A stretch of 64,000 nt of DNA from Leuctra nigra (lineage: Eukaryota; Arthropoda; Insecta; Plecoptera; Leuctridae), in the NCBI GenBank assembly GCA_934045905.1, contig OW203768.1, positions 36,237,060 to 36,301,059 of the forward strand, given 5' to 3'. Position numbers and translations under genes: made by a program. Below the pieces are notes generated by a model. That model searched no databases, was not told where the DNA came from, and worked only from the letters and a program-made list of their open reading frames with translations. Positions 20,413 through 33,100 of the stretch are shown in pieces; within the stretch, counting starts at the first letter, position 1, and each line of letters opens with the position of its first letter.

Positions 20413-23380
20413 CTTGCGCGATGATTGGTACATTTCCGCAGCATCCTCCTCACTAGTCGTCATCCCCCTAGCGATCATCCCCCCACGCGCCTTCACAACC
20501 CTCGTCACTGTTGCCCTCGCAGTGAAACATTGCTTGCAATTATTGGCGATTGTTGCAACACGAAGATCGATTTATTTTCAACACTCGCGACTGGCATCGC
20601 TAATTAGGCCATAGAAGTTACAGATCCTGCGTTCCTTACAAACGATTACATTTAAGGGCGTGCTAAGTTTTCATAAATAGTTATGTCAAGTATTTTGTAA
20701 CATTTACCCAAAAGAGAATTTGTTAGATTTCTCTTCGTAAAGTTGAATCCTTATCATTAGCTTTGAGGCGTGAATGATTTAGCAATATTATATAATTTCT
20801 CATCGCGATAGCTCTGGATGACAACACTTTGAAAATACTCTTGACCTATGATAACAGGCACCCGGGCCTAGGGGTCTTTAACCACGGTATCTCATGCATT
20901 GCATTTATATGATGTACAACCTAAAGCGCGTCTTTTAAATAATAAGATAGTAACATACTTATTCAACGTAGTCCAAGTTTTTGAAATAATGGTAATTATA
21001 ATATAATTGAATTAGGATAGATTCCCAGATAGTTAATCAAAATAGTTTTCTCCTTCAATAAAATATAACCCTTACTGCGGACCGGCGAAATTGCTTAGAG
21101 TCAGAAATGATGTAGTGGATTGATACTTTACTTACCCAATGTGCACTTTCCGCGGAATATGACGTAAAAATAAATAAATACACGAAACTGCGATCTTGTT
21201 TAAAACTCGAATGAAAATAATTTCACATTCTTGTAGGCACATTGTTCATGAACATAATCAAGTATGATTAATGATATCAAGTTTTAATTTTTAATGAAGT
21301 TATGTCATAAATGAGTTTAATTATATCTTGCATGATATTATAAGGAAAGAAAGAGACTTATATCTTTAGCTAAACTCTATTACTTACTGGTTGGGCGAAT
21401 TTTCCGTTCTCATCGTCAACACCTACTTTGATTGTTCTTGGGCCATGCTCTAGACTTGGGTATGTTTCATTTGATGTTCAAGAATTTTGCCCAATACAAC
21501 TAATATTCAAACTCAAATCCTCTTCAGCTAACACATTCCTGTTAAACAATTAGAATTCGGTTCCTTACGGGTCTCAAATTTGTTTTGTTTCATGTGAAAA
21601 CACCATCAAATCTATAGTTTTTCTGAACCGTACCACCTTGTCGCTTTCTTCAAAGTGCTAAATTGTAGATTCAACGACTAATTTGATTTCAGTGGCGTTC
21701 GTAATAATATTGACACTTTATCACGCAGATTCATTTTAATTCGAAGCGAGGTGAAATTCTGTACCTTATCGGAACTAAATAACAACAAGAGTGCGTCGCA
21801 TCCCCCAAATAAAGCGGAACTATTTCGGGTTAAATAACTTGATTGTGTATAGCATGTAATTTTTATATATTATAATGATCATATTGTTTTTAAATTTCAC
21901 ATAGGAATATAGCGAACCTTATTGCAAGAACAAAAATATAATATAACTAATTACTGGAATATTTATTTGAAGCAATTGTGTGTTGAAAGTGATGATATGC
22001 ATGAACATGTAGATTAAGATTGTAAAAACCAATGATAATTACGCAAAATGCTGTGAAAGTAATGATTTAGCAATGTTAGACGCTGCATCTGATATCCACC
22101 CTCCAATCTTTGATGATACGACAACTTGATGACTGATGATGATGATGAGCAAGGGAAGGAGTAGAAGAGAGAGAGAAATAATCATTCAAATTGCACGCAA
22201 TCCATGTAGACGTGATGTTTCCAAACTTCGTGGCAGTACCTGGCAAGTGGGGTACAGAGAGAGAGAGGCCATGTTTTGTCCAAATAAATCACTGAATAGT
22301 TGCCCGAAGGGACATGATTTTCTATTTACAAACATAATTGTATTATCGGTGCAAATATTAATACAATTATATGGTTGTAGTATAACAAAATGATGTATCT
22401 TGGGGCAGATACCCTAGTGATTTAGTTTGGACAAAGCTAGATTGAGAGATGCCTGCTCTCTAAGTGGAGTATCGGGTTCGAGCCCCGGTGCCATTGTCGA
22501 TACGTCTTGTTTTGAAACGTGACGTCATGGATTTGATACGCTGCTACGTCACTTCACTACCTTATGTTATGCTTAATTAATGCGTCTTACGCAGACGTTG
22601 TGATAATTCTATTCCATATCGGTTAGCATAAATATGATATTATATAATCCCTAAGTCAGTTGATATCTTTGAATTACGTTTATTTAAATAATGACAATTT
22701 TGTTTGTTATCTAAGGCCGTGTTACATAAAACTAGATATTTCTATTTTACAGTTGCAATTGTGTTCCTTCTAAAAGTATACATACTTACACATGTAAAGC
22801 GGCCTTGGAAATAGTTCATTTTGTAAATTTGCAATAATTTTGCCAGTCTTGCGCATGATTTTTCTGTTCAAAATGTCTTTGGTTGAGTCACATTGTTGAG
22901 CACTCAGCAAACTGTTTCCCAACATATATAATGTAAATAAGTTAATAATAATACCAATATCATAATATAAAATACACTAAAGAATATAAGAGAATGCGCG
23001 AAATGTGTCATCACAAAAACAACCAGGTTTTCATGATTATTGATATTAAATTAATATCAAAATAATTATAATAAAATAACACATGAGCAATCGCCATTAA
23101 TATTGAAAATGATAAGAATGTTAAATAAATATTATAATTACTAACGTATGTACCCAGTTATTGTAGATCGAACACCTGACCCACATGGCGCTTGAGCGAT
23201 GGAAATATCTTCATTGACTGGTTCAAGGTGGCGCTTGTTTGTCATAGCAGAGACAATAGCACAGCCACTCGCACGGTGATCTGTCATTAGATATGAGAAG
23301 ACTCGTTCTACCTGCAATCATTACCACAATTGTCTGGTACTCCAAAGTACACGCTGTCAATAGTAAGTGTTTATGATGTG
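20413..23380. other. Intergenic AT-rich DNA between SCAI and the next gene
   Basis: Probably the rest of the SCAI 3' UTR followed by intergenic DNA. AATAAA at about 21057-21062 is a possible SCAI polyadenylation signal. A tRNA-like fragment lies at about 22405-22495. No exon with splice context or recognisable protein was found. Confidence 0.4.
22405..22495 (+). repeat. tRNA-like fragment with a B box, probably a SINE head
   Basis: The word CGGGTTCGAGCCCCG at about 22471-22485 is a canonical tRNA T-arm and RNA polymerase III B box. The preceding bases (CTAGTGATTTAGTTTGGA) resemble a degenerate A box and D arm, and an anticodon-like stem (GAGAGA...TCTCTAA) can be drawn. The acceptor stem does not pair well, so a functional tRNA is unlikely. 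A decayed tRNA-derived SINE or pseudogene is the best reading. Confidence 0.35.
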
Positions 23381-23388
23381 GTAGAATT

Positions 23389-24203
23389 CAGTGTTGAGTA
23401 AGTTACTTGAGAAAAGGAACTTCGTTAAAGTTAAGTTACTTGGTCAAAAAAGGAACTTAGTTAAAGTTAAGTTACTTCATGAAAAAAGGAACTTACAAGT
23501 TACCAGTTACCCAAAGTTACTTGCAAAGTTACTTTCAAAGTTACCGATGGATTTTTTAGGAAAAAATCGTGAATATTGCGGCAGGGTATAGTGGTTTAAA
23601 ACGTAATGTCATAGATGCAGGGTAGCATTTTTGTCTGCACAAAGTATCACGGCAAATAGTTTCATTTACACGCATTTTCATCACCAATATAAATCTACAA
23701 TAGATAGAAATTCACACGTAACGAAATTGAAACACTAGAAGAGGTTATAAACAATGCTCTGGCGCAAGTAATGGCGACGATGGTTGAAGGGAGAATGAGC
23801 TGCTACGTCACACTGCAACAAGCCAAGGTCAAGTGAGGGGGTGATTCTCATTGGTCCTCCCTCTACCCCTCATCCCCTTATCATCACTGACGAGGGCATG
23901 CACATTCCAAACCAATGAGTAATGCAGCTGCACTGCCAGTGGAAACTTGTTTTGATGGCAGATCGCTACTCCGGAAGTATAAGTTGGGAAATTTTGGGAA
24001 GATTGCTGAAAAAGTAGAGTCTGTTCAAACGAAAAAAGGAACTTTGCAAGTAACGTAACGTAATATAAAAGTTACATCAATAAAGGAACTTTATCAGTTA
24101 AAGTTCCTGACTGAAAAAAAGGAACTAAGTTACCACTAAAGTTCCTGAAAAGTAACGCGTTACCGGTAACGCGTTACTTTCGTTAAGTTACTACTCAACA
24201 CTG
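23389..24203. mobile_element. hAT-type non-autonomous DNA transposon
   Basis: The element begins CAGTGTTGAGTAAGTTACTT and ends AAGTTACTACTCAACACTG. It is flanked by a perfect 8-base target duplication GTAGAATT (23381-23388 and 24204-24211). Both ends are arrays of AAGTTAC and AGGAACTT words, including a near-palindrome ACGCGTTACCGGTAACGCGT close to the right end. There is no transposase. The first eight terminal bases are shared with the element at 2276-2750. Confidence 0.88.
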
Positions 24204-24211
24204 GTAGAATT

Positions 24212-25290
24212 CATGCGAAATGATTGAACAAATAATATGTAATGAGGCAATGACTAAAAAGGTCAACATATCAAGGTTTAAAAATGTTTATTTACGCTAA
24301 AATAATAATTTTAAAACTCCGTTCGATAAATAAAATATTACATAATTCTTCATAATGTCATAAAGATCAGATTTTATCATTTGTTTACTGAATTCAATTA
24401 CAAACTCAAACATTTAAACTCTACTTAAAGAAAAGGGGATTTTTTTAGTTTTAACTATAGTATTGCAGGTTGCCATTTAATGTTGACAAGCTATCAATTC
24501 GATATCCCCATCTTTTTGAAAAAGTCATTTACAATAGGTAGTGAGAGATGCACTTTACATTCTCTCTCATGATGATAAAAGAAGTGGCAATTTTATTTAT
24601 TTGTCTAATATTTGATTGGAAAAAATATATGAAAATCATCTAACTTAAAATAAATTTTATATAAAAAAAAACTTATCACCACCATATGACACGATTTTTG
24701 AATTATTTTTCGTCTTCCGTTTTATGTTTGGTTATTATCACATTAAACCAATTTGGACGGTTCACAAATTTAAGTTTCAATATTTCAATCACTGTTCAGT
24801 GATCATTATCAGGAGAAATCGAAACATTTACATTTGGCATAATAAAGAATAATTAACACTTGCACAAAATTTAAAATCAATCGGTCAATCGGTCTGGGCT
24901 CTAGCGATTTATACCTATAAAAATGCATTACAATTAATGAAAACATCGTGTCTGACCCGGAACAGTTCGAACTCTGCAGTGACATAAATTTGTTACGCAA
25001 ATTATAGTTTAAAATCATGAAATTCATAGCGTGTAGTAATTTTTGTATGTTGGTAAAACACTATGATAAAATGTCCAAGGCTTTCCACAAGCCCAGGTGG
25101 GATATGCCAGCTCTTGGCCACTTGACAGTTATGTATGCAACTCCTCGACTCAAGCAAACAGCTAACAGCTTGAAATACATCGCTTGAAATTGTGCGTCGT
25201 GCATTACGCAACAGGTTTAGCGTGACAAACTCATTCAGTGTCTCAGCACGCGTCGGCGAAGGGCGGGAGAAGCGAACCCAGGTATTGAGG
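24212..25290. other. Non-coding DNA upstream of the membrane-anchored protein gene
   Basis: AT-rich to about 25070, then markedly more GC-rich. An initiator-like TTCAGTG at about 25234-25240 could mark a transcription start for the gene that follows, but this rests on the motif alone. The minus-strand open frame at 25002-25451 shows no recognisable domain. Confidence 0.3.
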
Positions 25291-25303
25291 ATGAAAAGCA
25301 CAG
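25291..25303 (+). CDS. Candidate first coding exon (MKST) of the membrane-anchored protein gene
   Basis: ATGAAAAGCACAG is followed by a good donor (GTGAGT). It ends with one base of a codon, and the next recognised exon (27156) begins with two, so the phases agree and would read MKSTESSEKGP. It sits at the end of a GC-rich stretch like a 5' UTR. One chance in three of a phase match makes this only a candidate; transcript reads spanning 25303 to 27156 would settle it. Confidence 0.3.
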
Positions 25304-26142
25304 GTGAGTGAAGTCCGAGAAGATGATTGTGTATTGTGATGCTGAGGTCCAGAGCAGTGCAAATCTCTGCGACCGAGTGGGATATTAATAGGGCGGCGTA
25401 TTTCGGTGAGGCGATGTGCCTGGATGTCGCTGGCGGACCTAACATTAGCAACTAGCACAGTACTCACAGGAATCACTCGTGTACTGGCTATGATGGATAT
25501 GTGGCTTCGTGTCTGTATGGCCCAAGTGTCCAGGTACAGAGCTCCGGGGGGTTACATTCCCCCAGCGGAGCTCAGCCTCCTAGGGAATGTTTAGCCAATT
25601 TAGTTCGGTTTGTTGCAGTTTGTAAATTTAGAAATGCTTTGGATTTTAGAAATACTACGAAATGTAAAGAAATGTTTATTGAGCCATAGTGGAGGCTCAG
25701 CGAAGGTTCCTGGCGTACATTCTACTCGACCTTGAACATTTTAGTTAGTCTATTTATGAGGAGATTCGCACACATATTGTGATTGACGAGATTTTTTTTA
25801 AATAGGCGTATGTATTTTAATTAGATAAATAATTCTCCAAATTCAAAATTGTCAAAATATGACTTGGGGATTATTTACACCAAGTCTTACGTAATATGTC
25901 TACGCATCCTCCTAGATTCTGCTGAAGATCTATTTAAAACGTTAGTTCCTCAACCAGCCTCCTGTGTGCTCCTCTAGATCGTGACAATTATAATACTTGA
26001 TTTAGTAATTAACGTTTGAATTGGGGGGGGGGGGGGGGCAATAGGCGTCCACGGGATATCTGCCAGGAGTTCAATAGGGGTTATGATGGTATGAACCCCC
26101 AGCCCATGCAGGTCCCATGCACAGCCCAGGAAAACATAAATG

Positions 26143-26530
26143 TAACCCAACGGCTGGTGTGTTGGATACCTCGGTTCTCGTTAGATCACCGAGGTTAAGC
26201 AACATTGAGCGCGGTCAGCGGTTGGATGGGTGACCATTCAACTCTGCCTTGCCAGGTTGCTGCCGTTGGGTCAGAGAGACTGGGGTGTTTGGGGGTCAGT
26301 GTGACGACCTCCCTCCACCTGTTATCAGTCTCTCGACGGCGCGGGTTGTGGAGGCCTGTGCTGTAAATGTTACACCGTCCTTCGGAAGGGACGTTAAGCC
26401 GTTGGTCCCCTTGGTATCTTTCGTCAGGAGTAGACTACATGCCGGTACCGGGTTTCCTCTCCTCCCTTCTCTATATTACATTCTCACTAGTGGAGCCTGG
26501 CTCTGTTGAGAATATAGACTTAATAATAAT
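26143..26530 (+). mobile_element. 5S rRNA-derived SINE
   Basis: The head (26143-26276) resembles a whole 5S rRNA. The terminal stem pairs CCCAACGGC with GCCGTTGGG. Internally TCGGTTCTCGTTAGATCACC, GGTTAAGCAAC and GGATGGGTGACC correspond to the conserved 5S core with its box A and box C promoter parts. A body follows, including CCTTCGGAAGGGACGTTAAG, and the element ends in a TAA repeat (26520-26537). A 5S head plus a short-repeat tail defines the SINE3 class. It lies in the presumed first intron of the following gene. Confidence 0.8.
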
Positions 26531-26739
26531 AATAATAACTCCATTCGGAGCATTTTGGTCCGTTTTAAAACAGATTAAAAAAACTGTAAAAATATAGTTT
26601 TCTTCCTATTTTAGCAATAGTTTTTAATGTATAGAATCAAGAATACACAATCATTCAGAGTTTCCCAAAAAAATCGGCGAGCTTTTCTCTGAAAAGAGCA
26701 ATCAAAAAATGAATTTATTTTTTTCGAGCAGCATACTTA

Positions 26740-26780
26740 TTCCATGCTCCCCTCCCCCCCCCCCCCCCCCCCCCCACCAC
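26740..26780 (+). repeat. Poly-C tract
   Basis: Uninterrupted C run of more than 20 bases (about 26753-26775). Similar G or C runs occur at 15083, 26022, 28097, 43620, 43761 and 43871. Such runs are slippage-prone, and their length in the assembly should not be trusted. Confidence 0.8.
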
Positions 26781-27155
26781 CACTTGTGCCTCGGAGACGA
26801 CCCCCTCCCCCAAATACGCGCCATATCTAGAGCACGAGCAAGTCTCACTTTTGTGCTAAACACTTGAAAATCACATGCTTGAAAACACCGCCATTAATCA
26901 CGAGTCTCACTGATAACGATGGTTCAAAGTTCAACTTATGACGTGTTTTATGGTAAAACAATAGGTTTATAATTCACCAAGGCTGTCGAGAAGTGAGATC
27001 ATATCATTCAGATCTCGTGCGACAGAACCGAATAACAAGCTGCCAATTAGCAATGTTCTTGCTAAATGTTCCAATAAACACGGGCGATGTCGCTGCTGAG
27101 AGCTCGACGCCAGTGTGACGTAATGAATGACTCTCGATGAACGTGTTGCGCACAG

Positions 27156-30100
27156 AGTCCTCGGAGAAGGGTCCGGTGCCTCCCGTCCCTCCTGAGACGT
27201 ATCGCTGGGAGGACGTCAGGAGGCAGCGCGCCCTGGGCGGCTATCCCTGGGCGCATCTGGACAAACCGCCGCTAGGAAGTAAAGAGGACTTAAAGTAAGT
27301 ACAAGACTAAGAGTGTTCATAGCAGCCTCATGCTCTGCAGAAGTTGCGTCCGCAAGTAGGTATTAGCGGATGTCAGTCCTCAACACCACACGACCGTGAG
27401 CTAATAATCTTATGGACGGAATCCAGTAGACTCTGGACACTTTCAGAGATAAATCTGGACTTCTTTGAGCATGAGGCTGAGTACTTGGCTGAGTGGTGCG
27501 ACCGCCCCGCTAGATTCCGTTTCCGAAGTAGAAACAAACTTCACTTGACAACTTGACAACACGAAACAAGTCAGTCACGTGGTTCCTAAAAGTAACCCCA
27601 AAGCTGGATGTGTCTTGCCAACATTCAGACAACAGATATTCAGATCAGTGGCGTACTAATTCAGAGTTAAATGACCCCCCTCCCCACACACACACACATT
27701 GTAGTATTTTCACATGTAAATGAACGCTCTTACGCACCATTGTTCGGATTAGCTCATGTCCCGCTGGATGAATCATATCGCCATGACACCTTACATTGAT
27801 TTACACCTACATCTTATTATTTTATTATAAAGGCGCCGGGACATCGTTGAGCAATATTAATATCAATTGTGAAATTAATTAACCCTTGCCGTATCTAAGT
27901 GGTGGCTCCTCAAAGACCCTGATACTCCTGATTCCGATGACAGTGACAGAGTGCAACGCTGAGTAGAGTTTTCAATGTTATCGGGAAACAGATTTGCACC
28001 AGTCCGGGGTCTAAAGACCGATGTTCCTGCGCCCAAATTGCCCAATTTTCCAGCTCGCTCAATTAACCCAAACATTTTTCTGCTGGGCCGGGAGGTGGGG
28101 GGGGGGGGGGGGGGGGGAGGGGTATGAATGTACGAAAACAATGGGAGTCTGGGGGCAGCCCCTGCCTCATGCTGATCCGGGTCGCACAAAAATTTCAGTT
28201 TCAAATTCTGCAATTTTACCTTTGTTCACCAAAATCTGTTTCTCAAATATACTTATGTGTTATTTTGATGCATATTTTTTTATAATGCTCTAAATATGCA
28301 CCATTTAAAAAATTATAACAAGGGGGAGGGGGGGCACCAACACTGAACCACGATAGGCAGGAGGCCAGGAATTACGAATTCTCCCCATCGCCATCATCAA
28401 ATCCAACCCATCAATGCGACATACGCGAGTATTGATAAATATTGTAAGTAGGTATGAAGAGTAGTGTTTGTGACGGTTAGTTCCTACTGTGAGGTGCGAC
28501 CACTCTTGTATTCGGGCAAATGCCAAAAGAACAGAAATACATAAAGTAAATTGTGTTGTTTTAGAATCCAGGAACCTCTTTACCCGAACAAAATAAGTTT
28601 ATTTCTGGATCGGGAACTTCCGTCAAACGTCGTGATTGTTTTCTCTGATTCGGATGGCATCGAACCAGAAGTGTGTCGTCCGTGGTGTGCGATGGTCGTG
28701 TGCTAGGGTCGGGGCATGCAGGAAGCCCAAGGCAGGAGCAGAGCAGAGTCGGAGCCGAGGTCGGCGTCGGGCGCCAAGAGGAGAGCGTCGCGCGACTCGT
28801 CGGTGGGCAGCGGCCGGGAAGTGAGGTGTGGTTGTCAGTATTTCCAAACCGATAGTCTGCTACCTGAACGAGTGACGCTCGTTGGACGACCGCCCAGCAG
28901 GACCTCGTTGAGTCGGACGACAAACATGGCCGCAGTCACGGGGTAAGACGTCGTCAGGGGATGATTTCATGTGCTCAAAGAGTTCGTTCTTTATAGATAC
29001 ATAGAGCTGAAACAGTGCCAAAATACGTTTTAAGCATTTTCAAATATGTATCTTGCCTTTTTAAGATTTTACTTTGTCAAACAAATTAAAATCACTAATC
29101 GGAAATCACTATCTAGAAATAAACTTGTTTGTGTGTCTCCGTCATCGATCTCTAAAAAACATCAGTGCAGTAGAATTGTCTCCTAATAAACTCTATGATG
29201 TTATGCTGTGTTTCCCCGATGACTGTGCCTCGAATTCATGTGGAACACGCCGCTAGTTGGCCGTGTATTTGTGTCTGGTATTTACTCCCGACCGACGCTA
29301 TTTATACGCGAGCTCTCGTCTTGGCACACTCTGACACTTCCTACATGTCCCACACAGTAATCCGATGATTGCTCACTGCACCCAGCAATCACGACACTAT
29401 CCACATTGCGATGTTTTATTCATTAAAACGTCCAGACGAATTCATTTCATTTTAGGCCCAAACCCATGCGTTTAAAATTAAAATTACATAACGATGTGTT
29501 ATTAAATGTAGTTATTGTATACATTTTTCAAATATGTATTCAAATTCAATAAAATAATTGCTCAAAGGACTCCGTTGTTCTCGGAAAAAAGTAGATTTTT
29601 AGGTCGCCTAAAACCGTAGATTTAATAATACTTAGTGACAACAAGTTTTGGCTTTTTTCCAACCCAATTAATTGTTTGTAAGTTATTTAGACCAGGAAGT
29701 AAAAAGTGTTGTCGTTTCAGTGAACATGAATATGAGCCGATCAACCCTCGGCCGATGCCCGTCGAGACGCCGCCCCCGACGAAGACGCCTCAAGTCAACG
29801 ACGACGCCGACGTCGAGGAGGTCGCGCCGAAGAAGCTGGCTTCCGGCGCGAGCAGCCGACGCAGCAGCGAGGGCGACTTCGTGCGCATCTCTCTGCACGA
29901 GGACGTCGACATGAAGCTGCGCGACGCCGACGCCGACGCCGACGTCCCCGACGAGAAGCCCTTGTCGCCGCAGGAGCTGCAGACTCGCATGGAGGAGCGC
30001 TACTTCGCCGCGACGCCGACGACGACGGAGTCCAGGACGGACTGCGACGTCAACACAAGTCAGCTGGACTCGTCGGGACTGGAGGATCTGCCGCTGAAGA

Positions 30101-33100
30101 GAGGGTCGAGGAAGAAGAAGCAAGAGGACGGGGAGACGCCGACGAGAGGGTTTCAACAGAGGATCAGATCCCAGGCCGGGAGGCTGAGGGCGAAGTTGAG
30201 GAGCATGAAGATGCCGGAGAGACCCAAGTTCAACATGCCAGAACGGCCTAAGTTTAACCTGCCCGACCGTCCCAAGTTCTCGATGCCAGAACGGCCTAAG
30301 TTTAACCTGCCCGACCGTCCCAAGTTCTCGATGCCAGAACGGCCTAAGTTCAACTTCCCCGAGCGTCCGAAGTTCAACATGCCGGCCATGCCGAGCTTCT
30401 CGCGCAGCAAGTCGGGCAGCACGAAGGCAACCAGCAGCACGCGTCGCCCTCTGCGTGACCGCGCGTCGACGCAGCCCTCGGACTCCACCGCCTCGTCGAC
30501 CAAGAAGAACCTCTTCGACTTCGACTTCAAGACGTACCCGCGCATCTTCGACCGTAGCAAGCGCAAGTCGGACTACGCCACGTCGTCGCCCAAGTCGACG
30601 CCGAGGTCCCAGACGCCGCCGCCCGACATGGAGTCCACGAAGAAGCCGAGGATGCCGTCGAGGAAGAAGGGTCCGATCGGATCGCGCTGGGCGCATCGCT
30701 TCTCCGACATCAAGTATGTCGACGACGAGGAGAACAGACAGGACAACGAGCCGCGACATCGCCGCGGAGACTCGCCCGACGTGAGGGTGATTCCACTCCG
30801 AGACAGCAGCGACGAGGAGAGAGCGGAGAGAGAGAGGATGGAGGAGATGGAGAGACTGGAGGAGATCGAGGACGCCATCAGGAGGAGGGAGAGAGGACGC
30901 GAGCACGAGCACGAGGTCAGGGACGCCGTCGAGGAGATGGAGAAACAGAGACAGGAGCGCGACTCCGCTCACACCGAGTCGACGTCGGCGTTCCACGACA
31001 AGGACTACGGCTACGCGGTGACCGTCGTCGAGACGAAGAAGAAGGAGGAGAGTCTCCCCGACTCTGATCGGGAACAGCGATCTTCGGGCAGCTCGTCGGA
31101 CCGACATCGCGCCGGCGTCCTCGAGGAGATCGACTCCGACGAGTTCTTCCTGCGCGAGAAGGGCATCAGTCACGAGGACGTTAACGTCGGCAGGTATCTG
31201 ACCAACGAGATCCGAGACGCCTTCCGCTCGCCGGACAACGCGCTCTCCAAGGTGGACGACAAGTACTACTACGACGACGAGGACGACGCGATGGAGGCGG
31301 CGAAGCGGTACGACGAGGAGGACGACGTGGAGCCCGTGCCGCCCATCAGGACCAGGTCGCTGAAGCCGAGGAAGCGAACGAACAAGGCGCCGATCACGGC
31401 CGAGGAAGACACGACGAACTATTTCAACACCTTCCCGCCGGCGAGGCCCAAGAGGAACAGACGGAATTATCAGCACGACGGCAGCACTAATCAATCGAAA
31501 GACGAGGAGTTGATTCTGGAAGAGAACGAGGTGAGTGTCAATCAGTGACGTCATCAGTGGTCGAATTGGAACTCAGTCCATGGGGGAAGTTGTAATTGTA
31601 GTGATACAAACAAAATTTCCGGGGCGCACAGCCACGGATTTTTTTTTTAGTTCAGAAATGAATTTCGTGAGTTTCTATACGATTTTGACGCTATGTAAGA
31701 CAATGTTTATCTCGACAAAGGGCGTCTACAGAGGGTAAAATTGAACAATTATCTGGAACTGATATTATTTTGAAGTAGGTAGGTCCTACATGGATGGTGA
31801 AGTGGAGTGGACAAATTAGCCATGGGACGGAACTATCAATACAATCTTCCCCATCCAATTCGACCACTGCATCCCATGTCATGCCGTGGAAAATAACAAA
31901 CCGACCTATTCCTAAAGTATCGAAATAAACTGTTTGTTAGAACATAGCTAGTAGATGAGACACTGTTTACATTTATAACGCATTACGTCACAAGAGGTTT
32001 ACTTCAAATAACACGCACTTTGGTGCCAAGAGTGACACTGCACATTGTGCAGAACCAAGTTGATCAAATGTTGCTTTACAACTTGCTCATTTGAAAGCAG
32101 CCAAGCCTATGCTAAAGAGGGGATCTTTGCATGTCACCCTACACTAGCCTCCTGCCTTTGAGCAGGTTTTAAATACAATTTATTTTATTTTATCTAATCA
32201 TGTTTACAATGTTAATTATCGTGTCAGGAGATGTTACATGATCATTCATCTCCGCAACTGATTGGCCAAGACGCAATAAATAAATAAATTATTATGCGGC
32301 TGGATTGTGCACTTGATGTAGAATGAGCATATGATAAGAAAAAACGGGGGATAATACCTAATTTATAAAGGCATAATTTCTATGCCTGGTGTAGTAGTAG
32401 TAGTTTTTATTTTCAAATGTGTTATTACATTACAGATGTAGCATTTTAACAAAATGTTACAGATGTTTATCTGTCTATACGATTTATAAAAATATGTATA
32501 AATACGTTCCCAGAATCAATTTCTTTGGAAAAATATTAATATCATACATGTGCAAAGAAGCCGAGTTAGAACTTGGAAATGGTTGAATCATTGTATTTTT
32601 TATAGTAGTAGCTCTCTGCTTTTAGTCAAGTATATAGACAATTTTACAGCTTTGCAAAATTGTAAACAAAATTACCTAATTTACAACATTTTCTTTTTAA
32701 GAAAAATATATTGTGCTATTATTGGTAACTAGTTATTATTTCACAAAATGTGAATTCAACATTTCAATCCACATTTCACCGTTTCAATTAAAACAAAAAT
32801 ATATATTTTTTTTAAATTTATTCAGAATGAATTATCTCATTGAATGTATTAATACCACAAACCATCCTGAATGTCGAAGAAGGAACACAACGTTTCATTT
32901 GTTTTCCGCCAGACTGCCGAGGGCCCAACGTTCCTCGTCACCGAGCACGACGACGTGTCGTACGAGGATCGCGACGGCTACTCGAGCAAGATGGACGACG
33001 ACCAATGGCAGGACATTGAGCCCATCGCTCTCGCTCATCCGCCGACTGCGCCGCGGCGCCTGAGGCGCAGCCGTGTCGAACAAGCGCCAGAGTCCAGCTT

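Noticed and set aside
25002..25451. 149-codon minus-strand open frame
   Set aside because: No recognisable domain, no splice sites in a sensible place, no family resemblance. Kept only as unassigned sequence.
26249..26509. 86-codon open frame over the SINE
   Set aside because: It overlaps the body of the 5S-derived SINE, has no independent support and no domain.
29683..31554. 623-codon minus-strand frame opposite the large exon 29721-31530
   Set aside because: Shadow of a GC-rich exon. The plus frame has splice sites and structured low-complexity protein features; the minus frame is a leucine/valine/arginine-rich mirror.
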